Assembly (NCBI RefSeq): GCF_042647465.1
Contig: NZ_JBHRVN010000004.1
Direction: 5' to 3' (one strand)
DNA: 64,000 nt
Origin: Wagnerdoeblera intermedia
GTDB taxonomy: Bacteria; Pseudomonadota; Alphaproteobacteria; Rhodobacterales; Rhodobacteraceae
The notes under the pieces were generated by a model. That model searched no databases. It saw nothing but the letters and a program-made list of their open reading frames with translations, and was not told the origin of the DNA. The position numbers were made by a program, and so were the translations under genes. Shown in pieces: positions 8,491 through 15,670 of this stretch. Numbering within the stretch: the stretch's first letter is position 1; each line of letters begins with the position of its first letter.

Positions 8491-9190
8491 AAATCGGATA
8501 GATCAGCCCAAAAGCGATGGCGCGGGCAACGGCATGCGGTGTGGTCAGCGAATAAAGCTTGTCGCGGGCCGAGCGGAGGTGAACCTCAACCGTGCGGTGC
8601 GAGATCCCCAGGATATCCCCGACATCCTGCTGCGATTTACCCGCTGCGATCCATTGCAGGATCTCGCGCTCGCGGGTCGAAAGCGCCGGGGTGCGCAAAA
8701 GCCGGGACAGCTTGTCCGAGCGCATCACCGCATCATGGACATGCACGGCAACCGATTGCAGCTCGCCGATGATCTTGCGGGTCAGGCGCTGCCATTCTTC
8801 GGGTGAGCAGTCCCGCGTCACGCTCAGCAGGCCTGTGTCACCATAGGGGCCGCGCACCGGGATGGTCAGCCCCTGATCGCTGATGCCGAAATCGCGGGCC
8901 TGGGCGAAGACCTTTGCGAAATCGTCGTTGCGCTCAAAGCGCTTCCAGTCGACCGGCGCGATGGAGCGCCGGGCCAGGTGAACCGCCGGATCAATCGCGA
9001 CGAAGCCGGAATTGGCGTAATGCTCTTTCCAGGCATCGGGATAGGTCACATAGCCATGAACGCTGTTTGAAACCGGGTTCATCCCCGCATAGGCAATATG
9101 ATCCAGTTCCAGCTTTTCGCGCAGCTGAAGCAGGAACGCGTCAATCTGCCCGGGCACATCGGGATCATGGCCAAGGTCGATCAGTTCCAT
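8489..9190 (-). CDS. luxR: LuxR-family autoinducer-binding regulator
   Basis: 233 residues. N-terminal autoinducer-binding domain with the conserved pocket residues at the spacing seen in TraR/LasR: W54, Y58, D67-P68 and W82. C-terminal GerE helix-turn-helix (about 168-230): LSTREREILQWIAAGKSQQD and HRTVEVHLRSARDKL. All pocket residues are kept, so it should bind an acyl-homoserine lactone, plausibly the product of the convergent luxI. Gene order (convergent luxI/luxR) differs from the tandem Vibrio arrangement. Confidence 0.93.
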   Translation of the reverse strand: MELIDLGHDPDVPGQIDAFLLQLREKLELDHIAYAGMNPVSNSVHGYVTYPDAWKEHYANSGFVAIDPAVHLARRSIAPVDWKRFERNDDFAKVFAQARDFGISDQGLTIPVRGPYGDTGLLSVTRDCSPEEWQRLTRKIIGELQSVAVHVHDAVMRSDKLSRLLRTPALSTREREILQWIAAGKSQQDVGDILGISHRTVEVHLRSARDKLYSLTTPHAVARAIAFGLIYPI

Positions 9191-9463
9191 TTACGGTCAC
9201 CGGACAGAACAATGCGCCGGCCCGGTAGAGCCGTCAGGGGCAGGCGCGGGTGTCTGAAGCCGCTGTGCATCGGCAGATCCTGCAGTGATGGTGACGTGAT
9301 CCGGCCATAGGTCAGAGGGGGTGGAACGGGTGAAAAGGGAACTCATCAGTGTGAGGGAGGTGTACCTCGGTGCATGCTCCGTCAATGGCAATAGTGCACG
9401 GCTGGAAAATTATTAACAAGAGAGAAGCGATCCCCTCCGCCCTGACGACGGAGGGTAAGATAC
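9191..9463. other. Non-coding gap upstream of luxR / downstream of bioY
   Basis: 273 bases without a convincing gene. It must hold the luxR promoter. Near the bioY end is a 7-bp stem (CCCTCCG 9433-9439 with CGGAGGG 9449-9455) that may end the bioY transcript, but without a T-tract. A short partial palindrome (GAGGT-GT-ACCTC around 9355-9367) is too weak to call a lux box. Confidence 0.4.
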
Positions 9464-10012
9464 TCAATCCAAACGTGTAAAATGTGCGAGAGCCGAGGGC
9501 ATCAATGCGCAGAGCGCGATCTTCACGCTGTCGCCAAAGAGGAAGGGCAGCAGCCCCACTGCCAGGAGCCGGTCTGCCGCGACGAACTGCGCCAGCCAGG
9601 CCAGACCGGCTGCATAGAGGGCAATGCTGGCGAAGGTCAGGGCCGTGAGGCGGATCAGCGCGCCGTGGCCACGGCCAAGCCCGGCGATTGCCGCCATAAG
9701 CGGCATGCCCAGAAGGAAGCCTGCGGTCGGCCCCGCAAAGACGGCAGGGCCCGCCATGGCCCCGGCAAAGACCGGCATGCCCGCGAGACCGGAAAGAAGA
9801 TAGCCCAGCGTGATCGCAGCGCCGCGCCCTGCGCCGAGCGTCAGGCCCAGGGCCATGACGGTCAGGGTCTGAAGCGTCATCGGCACGGGCCAGAAGGGCA
9901 CCTGCACCCGGGCTGAGAGTGCGAGCAGCAGAATCCCTGCGAAAGCGATCGAGAGTTCACGCGCCAGGGGCATGCGCCGCAGCGAACTCGCCGTGGGAGA
10001 GTGAATTGACAT
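9464..10012 (-). CDS. bioY: Biotin transporter BioY
   Basis: 182 residues, six membrane segments, the substrate-binding (S) component of a biotin ECF-type transporter. Family features seen: ALSARVQVPFWPVPMTLQTL near the N-terminus and the GYLLSGLAGMPVFA and GPTAGFLLGMP blocks. GGAGGA precedes the ATG. No bioM/bioN (ATPase and T component) is adjacent, which is common in this order where solitary BioY works alone or with shared partners. A BioR box 77 bases upstream points to biotin-responsive repression. Confidence 0.93.
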   Translation of the reverse strand: MSIHSPTASSLRRMPLARELSIAFAGILLLALSARVQVPFWPVPMTLQTLTVMALGLTLGAGRGAAITLGYLLSGLAGMPVFAGAMAGPAVFAGPTAGFLLGMPLMAAIAGLGRGHGALIRLTALTFASIALYAAGLAWLAQFVAADRLLAVGLLPFLFGDSVKIALCALMPSALAHFTRLD

Positions 10013-10088
10013 CGGGTCCTCCGGTAATGGTCACAACAGCCGCGGATGATGCGCGGTGCGGCGGGCAGGGGAAGACCGTGGTGTCAGA

Positions 10089-10098
10089 TTATAGATAA
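10089..10098. promoter_or_regulatory. BioR box upstream of bioY
   Basis: TTATAGATAA, matching the alphaproteobacterial BioR operator (TTATMKATAA-type). It lies 77 bases upstream of the bioY ATG, just past the bioR stop. The same ten bases occur before bioR. Confidence 0.85.
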
Positions 10099-10111
10099 TT
10101 CTGAAGGCAGG

Positions 10112-10753
10112 TCAGGGTCTGAAACCGCCGGCCTGGAGCCGCAGCCTGGGCGGGGTCCATTGCACATGGCGCGCCAGAACCGAGCAGGCCGTAGCGCTGT
10201 CTCCGGCCCGCAGCGCGGCCAGAATGGCGCGGTGGTCGCGGTCATTGGGGCTTTGCCATTCCCGGCTTTTTCCGGCGAAAAGATAGCGGGCTGAGGCCAA
10301 GTGCAGATCGTCAATGCTGCGCAGCAGCCGCTCCATGCCGCAGGGCTCAAGAAGGGTGCGGTGAAAGCGCCGGTTGGCCTCTTCCCAGGTGTAAATATCT
10401 TCTGCATTTTCAGCAGCTTGATTGGCCTCTGCTGCGCGTTGCAGCACCGATCCCGTAATCTGCGGCGCGGCATGGCGCAGGGCCAGCGGCTCCAGAACGG
10501 CGCGCATTTCCGCAACCTCGCGCAGCGCGGCGTGGGGGGCTTCGGCCACGCGGGTGCCCCGGCGCGGCAGTCTTTGGGCGAGACCCCTGGCCTCAAGCTC
10601 CCGGAAGGCTTCGCGCACGGGGACGTGGCTGGCTTTAAACTCGGCCGCGATATGGTCCTGGCGCAGCGGGCTTCCGGCGGCCAGCTCTCCGCTGATGATC
10701 CGCTCAGAGAGGCGGGCGCAGATCTCCGCCGCGAGGGTCATTTCTTTCTTCAT
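10112..10753 (-). CDS. bioR: GntR-family biotin regulator BioR
   Basis: 213 residues: N-terminal winged helix of the GntR type (SPLRQDHIAAEFKASHVPVR at about 28-47) and a C-terminal all-helical FCD domain with the metal-ligand pattern (NRRFHRTLL, then DHRAILAAL and ARHV). FCD GntR proteins answer small ligands; BioR represses biotin genes in alphaproteobacteria. The call rests on two identical BioR boxes, one touching its own start codon and one before bioY, and on the adjacent transporter. Autoregulation is therefore likely. Confidence 0.9.
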   Translation of the reverse strand: MKKEMTLAAEICARLSERIISGELAAGSPLRQDHIAAEFKASHVPVREAFRELEARGLAQRLPRRGTRVAEAPHAALREVAEMRAVLEPLALRHAAPQITGSVLQRAAEANQAAENAEDIYTWEEANRRFHRTLLEPCGMERLLRSIDDLHLASARYLFAGKSREWQSPNDRDHRAILAALRAGDSATACSVLARHVQWTPPRLRLQAGGFRP

Positions 10754-10756
10754 AAA

Positions 10757-10766
10757 TTATAGATAA
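10757..10766. promoter_or_regulatory. BioR box at the bioR start (autoregulation)
   Basis: TTATAGATAA, identical to the site before bioY, beginning three bases upstream of the bioR ATG. At this position a bound protein would block its own transcription or early elongation. Confidence 0.82.
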
Positions 10767-10883
10767 TCGCGCCGGGGCTATCTGTCGAGCCATCTGGGCC
10801 TCAGACCGGAGGGCTGCGATTTTTTCGACGGAAACCCCGCGCTGCGCCGTAGAACGTCTTAAGAGGTTATGGAGTGGTCATTG

Positions 10884-12083
10884 ATGCGCAGATGGATCTG
10901 GGTGCTGCTGGTGCTGGCACTGGCGGGGGGCGCGGCCTGGTGGGCCTTTGGCACGAGTGCGGCGTCGAAAACCTCTGAGCGTCCGCAAACCATAACGGTC
11001 AAGCGCGGCACGCTGCGCCAGTCGGTTCTGGCGGCGGGGGTGATTGAATCTGCAAGTCTGGTCTCGGTCGGGGCGCAGGTCGGCGGTCAGGTGCAGTCGC
11101 TGCCGGTGAAGCTGGGCGATGTGCTGAAGGCCGGGGATCTGGTGGCGCAGCTCGACCCCGAAGAGCAGCAGACCGCCCTTCTGCGGGCCGAAGCGGCGCT
11201 TGCGCAGATTGAGGCGCAGATCGTCTCGCAGGAGGCAACGATTGCTGAGGCGCGCCAGTCGCTTGATCGTAAACGCCAGCTGACGGAAAAACGCCTGACC
11301 ACCACGCAGGATCTGGAGGCCGCCGAGACGCAGCTGAAGGTCGCAGAGGCCAATCTCAAAGCGCTTGAGGCTTCTCGTGCGCAGGCGGAGCTCTCTGTCC
11401 AGTCCTCGCGCATCGCGCTGGAGCGGACGCGGATCACCGCGCCCTCGGATGGAACGGTGGTGGCGGTGACGGTGCGCGAAGGCCAGACCCTGAACGCCAA
11501 TCAGTCGAGCCCCACGGTGATCAAACTGGCGCGGCTCGATACCATGGTGGTGAAGGCCGAGATCTCTGAGGCCGATGTGATCAACGTCAAACCCGGGCTT
11601 CCGGCGACCTTCACCCTTCCTGGTGCGCCCGATATGCGCTTTCGCGCCACGCTGAGAGCGGTGGAGCCCGCCCCGGCGTCGATCGCCACCTCGGATGATG
11701 TGGATACGTCAAAGGCGGTTTATTTCAACGCCTTGCTTGATGTGCCCAATCCTGACGGCGTGCTGCGGATCGGCATGACGGCCGAGGTTTCGATCCTGCT
11801 CGATTCCGCCGAAGATGTGCTGATGGTGCCCACGGCTGCTCTTTCGAGCAATGCCGCGGGGGAGCGGGTGGTGAAAGTTCTCGCCCCCGGCGCGACTGAA
11901 CCCTCTGAGCGCGTGGTTGAAGTCGGTCTGACCACTGCCGCACAGGCGGCCATCCTGTCGGGTCTCTCGGAAGGGGATGAGGTGGTCAGCAGCGGCCGTC
12001 CCGCGCGCGGCGGTGCGGGAGGTGGCGGTCCGGCAGGTGGCGCAGGCCCGCGCGGTCCGCGCGGCCCGATCAGCATGTTCTGA
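10884..12083 (+). CDS. macA: MacA-like periplasmic adaptor of an ABC exporter
   Basis: About 399 residues, HlyD/RND adaptor family. One N-terminal membrane anchor (WIWVLLVLALAGGAAWWAF), biotinyl-lipoyl domain halves (SVGAQVGGQVQSLPVKLGD and RITAPSDGTVVAV) flanking an alpha hairpin (about 95-180), then beta-barrel and membrane-proximal domains. The ATG at 10884 has GGAG nine bases upstream; an in-frame ATG at 10869 has a poorly spaced site. The tail is unusually rich in Gly, Pro and Arg. Eight bases before macB, so one exporter. No TolC gene is adjacent. Confidence 0.9.
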   Translation: MRRWIWVLLVLALAGGAAWWAFGTSAASKTSERPQTITVKRGTLRQSVLAAGVIESASLVSVGAQVGGQVQSLPVKLGDVLKAGDLVAQLDPEEQQTALLRAEAALAQIEAQIVSQEATIAEARQSLDRKRQLTEKRLTTTQDLEAAETQLKVAEANLKALEASRAQAELSVQSSRIALERTRITAPSDGTVVAVTVREGQTLNANQSSPTVIKLARLDTMVVKAEISEADVINVKPGLPATFTLPGAPDMRFRATLRAVEPAPASIATSDDVDTSKAVYFNALLDVPNPDGVLRIGMTAEVSILLDSAEDVLMVPTAALSSNAAGERVVKVLAPGATEPSERVVEVGLTTAAQAAILSGLSEGDEVVSSGRPARGGAGGGGPAGGAGPRGPRGPISMF

Positions 12084-12091
12084 GGCAAAAG

Positions 12092-14032
12092 ATGACCAGG
12101 CCTTTGATCGAACTGCGTAATCTGTCGCGCCGCTTTCAGGCGGGCGAGGAAGAGATCACCGTCCTGCAGGACGTGAACCTGACCATTGAGCGCGGCGATA
12201 TGGTGGCGATCATCGGCACCTCGGGCTCAGGCAAATCGACGCTGATGAATATCATCGGCTGCCTCGATCGCCCCAGCGGCGGGCAATATCTCTATGACGG
12301 GCGCGATGTCGGTCAGATGGATATCGAAGACCGCGCGCGGCTGCGGCGGGCGCATTTCGGGTTTATCTTTCAGCGTTACCAACTGCTGCCGGATCTGGAT
12401 GCCCTTGGGAATGTTGAGATTCCGGCGGTTTATGCAGGCCGCCCCCAGGCCGAGCGGCGCAGCCGCGCCAAGGCGCTTCTGGAGCGGCTGGGCCTGAGTG
12501 AGCGGATGGATCACCGCCCCAATGCGCTCTCGGGCGGTCAGCAGCAGCGGGTTTCGGTCGCCCGCGCCCTGATCAACGGCGGAGAGGTCATCCTCGCCGA
12601 TGAGCCCACCGGCGCGCTCGACAGCCGTTCGGGGCGCGAGCTGCTGACGCTGCTTGATGAGCTGAATGCCCAGGGGCATACGATCATTCTGGTCACCCAC
12701 GACCCCGATGTGGCGGCCCGCGCGGGGCGCGTGATTGAGGTGCGGGACGGCCGGATCATCGGCGACCGGCGCAATCGTCCGCTGCCCGCAGGGGCGACGC
12801 CCGAGCCGGCGCCGCCGGAGAAAACCGGCCCTGCTGTCAGTCTGGGGCGCTTTCGTGAGGCGTTCTCCATGGCGCTGCGGGCGCTGAATGCGCATCGGCT
12901 GCGCAGTTTTCTGACCATGCTGGGGATCATCATCGGGATCGCTTCGGTGGTCTCAGTCGTGGCCCTTGGCACCGGCAGCCGTGAGAAGGTGCTGGAGAGC
13001 ATCTCATCGCTGGGGACCAATACCATCACGGTTCGGCCGGGGACCGGGTTCGGCGACCGCCGCTCTGCGGCCGTGCGCACGCTGGTGGCCGGTGATGCTG
13101 ATGCCCTGGCGCGGGAGGATTTCACCGTTTCGGTCTCGCCGACGCTGAGTTCCAGTGGCCTGCTGCGGCGAGGGAGTTATTCCACAACGGCCTCCATCTC
13201 CGGTGTGGGGGTGGATTACTTTGACGCGGACGGGCTGAAGCTGCGGCAGGGGCGCGCGCTCACTGCTGAGGATGTGCGCGCGGCGGCGCAGGTGGTTTTG
13301 CTGAACGATGACGCCGTAAATACGTTCTTTCCTGACGGCGGTCAGGTCATCGGTGAAACGGTGATGCTGGACCGGATGCCGGCTGTGGTGATCGGCATCA
13401 TCGATTCCAGCAGCGCGCGCGGGCCGTCAGGGACGCGTTTCTATGTGCCCTATACGACTGTCACCAAACGGATAAACGGGCAAAAGCACCTTCAGGAGAT
13501 TCTGGTCCGCTTTCGTGATGACCTGACGGTGACGGAGGCTGAGGCAAAGATCGAAGAGCTTTTGACCCGCCGCCACGGACGAAAAGACTTCTTCCTGACG
13601 AATTCGGTGGCGATCCGCGAGAGCATTGATGCCACAACACGCACGATGACCCTGCTGATCTCTTCGATCGCTTTGATTTCGCTGGTGGTGGGCGGCATCG
13701 GGGTGATGAACATCATGCTGGCCTCGGTGACCGAACGGACCCGCGAGATCGGCGTGCGGATGGCGGTCGGCGCACGCCGGTCAGACATCATTGCGCAGTT
13801 TCTGACCGAAGCGGTGGTGGTCTGTCTGCTTGGCGGTGCGATCGGTGTCTCGCTGGCGCTGGCCGGGGGCTTTGCCATGGGGCAGTTCCAGGACCAGATC
13901 AGGCTGACCTTTTCACCGCTGACCATTCTGCTGGCCTTTTTGTCCTCAACGGTGGTGGGAATCACTTTCGGATACCTGCCGGCCCGGTCGGCCTCGCGCC
14001 TTGATCCGGTGGTGGCCCTGGCGCGCGAGTGA
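12092..14032 (+). CDS. macB: MacB-like ABC exporter, fused ATPase and permease
   Basis: 646 residues, the usual MacB length. N-terminal ATPase: Walker A GTSGSGKST (42-50), signature LSGGQQQRV, Walker B VILADEP with TGALD, and H-loop VTHD. C-terminal half: first membrane helix at LRSFLTMLGIIIGIASVVSV, a periplasmic domain (about 300-510), and three more helices with the FtsX/MacB motif GGIGVMNIMLASVTERTREIG. With MacA and a TolC-type channel it exports macrolides, peptides or other hydrophobic substrates by a mechanotransmission cycle. Substrate here is unknown. Confidence 0.93.
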   Translation: MTRPLIELRNLSRRFQAGEEEITVLQDVNLTIERGDMVAIIGTSGSGKSTLMNIIGCLDRPSGGQYLYDGRDVGQMDIEDRARLRRAHFGFIFQRYQLLPDLDALGNVEIPAVYAGRPQAERRSRAKALLERLGLSERMDHRPNALSGGQQQRVSVARALINGGEVILADEPTGALDSRSGRELLTLLDELNAQGHTIILVTHDPDVAARAGRVIEVRDGRIIGDRRNRPLPAGATPEPAPPEKTGPAVSLGRFREAFSMALRALNAHRLRSFLTMLGIIIGIASVVSVVALGTGSREKVLESISSLGTNTITVRPGTGFGDRRSAAVRTLVAGDADALAREDFTVSVSPTLSSSGLLRRGSYSTTASISGVGVDYFDADGLKLRQGRALTAEDVRAAAQVVLLNDDAVNTFFPDGGQVIGETVMLDRMPAVVIGIIDSSSARGPSGTRFYVPYTTVTKRINGQKHLQEILVRFRDDLTVTEAEAKIEELLTRRHGRKDFFLTNSVAIRESIDATTRTMTLLISSIALISLVVGGIGVMNIMLASVTERTREIGVRMAVGARRSDIIAQFLTEAVVVCLLGGAIGVSLALAGGFAMGQFQDQIRLTFSPLTILLAFLSSTVVGITFGYLPARSASRLDPVVALARE

Positions 14033-14081
14033 AGCTGATTCGTTTCGCATCGACGTCATATTTTCGGGAGAATTAAAAATT

Positions 14082-14106
14082 ATATTTAAACTTCAGGTTT
14101 AAATAT
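14082..14106. repeat. AT-rich perfect inverted repeat after macB
   Basis: Ten-base arms ATATTTAAAC and GTTTAAATAT around a 5-base spacer, in an AT-rich 290-base gap (14033-14323) that has no gene. It could be an operator for the small membrane protein downstream or a remnant terminator of macAB; there is no T-tract. Confidence 0.6.
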
Positions 14107-14323
14107 GAGCGAAAGCAGGATTTTGTGAGTGGGGACGAAATCGGGGGCTTCCATCTCCTCAGGTTTTCGCTACCACAATCCCCCGATTGAAATGTTAAAG
14201 AGTGGTCAACCGATCGTGCCATCTGCCCGATTTTAACCACAATTCTACACTCCAAATGTCTAAAGATGGATGGAGTGCCCGGCCCTGGCCCCAAGGGTGC
14301 GCGGAAGAGCAAGGAGGACTGTC

Positions 14324-14656
14324 ATGGGAGCCTTGATTATTGTCATCGGCGGAGTGGTGGGCTTCTTCATTGCTGCCGTCAGTTACTTCTCGGGTGTCAG
14401 CCTGCTGTGGTCGCTGGTTATCTATGCGGCCACGGGCAATGCGATCGCCGGATGGCTGCTGATGCGCTTCCACCGCGACAGCGAACGCGACCGTGCCTAT
14501 ATGCGCCGCGAGATCGACGCCGAAATGGAAGCTCTGAGTGAGCTGCGGGCAGCGGAAGCCGCCGGGGGCACCACGGCAGAGCGCTCTCCGATTCTGTTCC
14601 GCGCCCTGCGCCTGCAGGAGCAGCTGAACAATCGCTACGACAGCCGCGGCGCCTGA
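14324..14656 (+). CDS. Small two-TM membrane protein, paralogue of the luxI-linked one
   Basis: 110 residues: two membrane segments (about 2-22 and 28-47), LMRF, then a strongly charged helical region (about 50-85) and a short C-terminal tail. The ATG at 14324 follows AAGGAGG. It resembles the 86-residue protein at 8084-8344 in length of the hydrophobic part, IG-x2-G, YxxxG and LMR positions. Monocistronic, closed by a terminator. Function unknown. Confidence 0.8.
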   Translation: MGALIIVIGGVVGFFIAAVSYFSGVSLLWSLVIYAATGNAIAGWLLMRFHRDSERDRAYMRREIDAEMEALSELRAAEAAGGTTAERSPILFRALRLQEQLNNRYDSRGA

Positions 14657-14675
14657 GACCGGCTCTGTTGAATTG

Positions 14676-14705
14676 AAAACACCGCTCCTGAGGGCGGTGT
14701 TTTTT
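14676..14705 (+). terminator. Rho-independent terminator
   Basis: Ten-base arms AAAACACCGC (14676-14685) and GCGGTGTTTT (14694-14703) with an 8-base loop, running into T's. Ends the small membrane protein gene. Confidence 0.88.
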
Positions 14706-14747
14706 ATTGTCGTGACGGAACGAGAAGAGTTGCCGGACCGCCCTGTC

Positions 14748-15428
14748 TCAGGTCGCGGGCGGCGCGGGCGGTTGCTGGCTGCGCAGGGCCGAAGTGATGG
14801 CGTTAAAGGCAACTTTGACATCCATGGCGAAGGTCACCCGGGTCGCATAGGCAATCGCAACCGCCTTGCGGTCTTTGCCCGAGAGATGCGCATAGGCAGG
14901 CAGTTCCGAGGGGCAGAAAATCCCCGGCGCCACACGGCGCAAGGTGGCATTCCGCTCAATCTGCCGATCAACGCGCACCGGCTCAGGCAGCGGGCCGATC
15001 AGCGACATCTCTCCCGTCAGTACGTTCCAGACCTGGGGCAGGGCGTTCAGGCGGGTCCGGATCAGGAAATCACCCACCGTGGTCAGCCGCGGATCGCGCC
15101 CGTTGGAATCAAGCGCTGCCTCGCCCTGAACGGGGGGCATCTCAAGGGCGCGCATATCGACGCAGCGGAAGCGAAGCTGCCGGAAAATGGCCCCATCGCG
15201 CCCCTTGCGGCTGACACGCAGCAGCACCGGACCACTGCTGGTCGCCAGGATGCAGATGGAAATTCCAATCATCGCGGGGGCGATCACCGGCAGTGCGGTC
15301 AGGACCATCAGCACATCAAGCGGGCGCTTGAAAAAGCGGGCATAAACCGACTGCCGCCCCCCCCTCGCTTGACGCGCGGTTTCGCCGGAGGCTGACGGGC
15401 GTAGATTCATTGTACCTTTGATCATCAC
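14748..15428 (-). CDS. Polyprenyl-phosphate sugar-phosphotransferase family protein with altered active site
   Basis: 226 residues, bacterial sugar transferase family (ExoY/WcaJ/PglC type). One N-terminal hydrophobic reentrant segment (about 38-62), then the catalytic region. The usual SLDELPQ motif reads RLNALPQ (residues 126-132): the catalytic Asp-Glu pair is Asn128-Ala129. The RVGR-type and KFRSM motifs are also altered (RVSRKGRDG, RFRCVDM), and VGPRP is IGPLP. Other family landmarks (DPRLTTVGDFL, VWNVLTGEMS) are intact and the frame is open. It may be catalytically inactive or use different chemistry. Monocistronic behind an AT-rich upstream region. Confidence 0.8.
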   Translation of the reverse strand: MMIKGTMNLRPSASGETARQARGGRQSVYARFFKRPLDVLMVLTALPVIAPAMIGISICILATSSGPVLLRVSRKGRDGAIFRQLRFRCVDMRALEMPPVQGEAALDSNGRDPRLTTVGDFLIRTRLNALPQVWNVLTGEMSLIGPLPEPVRVDRQIERNATLRRVAPGIFCPSELPAYAHLSGKDRKAVAIAYATRVTFAMDVKVAFNAITSALRSQQPPAPPAT

Positions 15429-15620
15429 GCTACCAGCAAAAACGCCAGGAATTGAAATTGATATAAGTCGGAAACAGTTCCCTAACTACAGTAAAATTTT
15501 TAAAAATATAACACTTTCCGCTGTGATTGTTCACAACAGTCGCGCTTTTAAGGAATTTTTGTAACAGCTTATCCGCCCAATCAGAAATCGGTGATCGGAC
15601 AAGTTATTCTTACGTATAGG

Positions 15621-15653
15621 GACGCCGGGAGCCTGGCCTGGCCCTCCGGCGTC
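15621..15653 (-). terminator. Possible terminator of the indolepyruvate oxidoreductase gene
   Basis: GACGCCGG (15621-15628) pairs with CCGGCGTC (15646-15653) just past the leftward gene's stop; no clear T-tract. The remaining gap to 15428 is AT-rich and must contain the sugar-transferase promoter; I see no gene in it. Confidence 0.4.
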
Positions 15654-15670
15654 GCGTGACGCGAAGCGAA

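Noticed and set aside
9350..9372. Possible lux box upstream of luxR
   Set aside because: Only 5-base arms and no match to a 20-base lux box; luxI upstream region gave nothing better.
14072..14100. Possible CtrA sites TTAA-N-TTAA after macB
   Set aside because: Spacers are nine bases rather than seven, and the repeats belong to an AT-rich palindrome.
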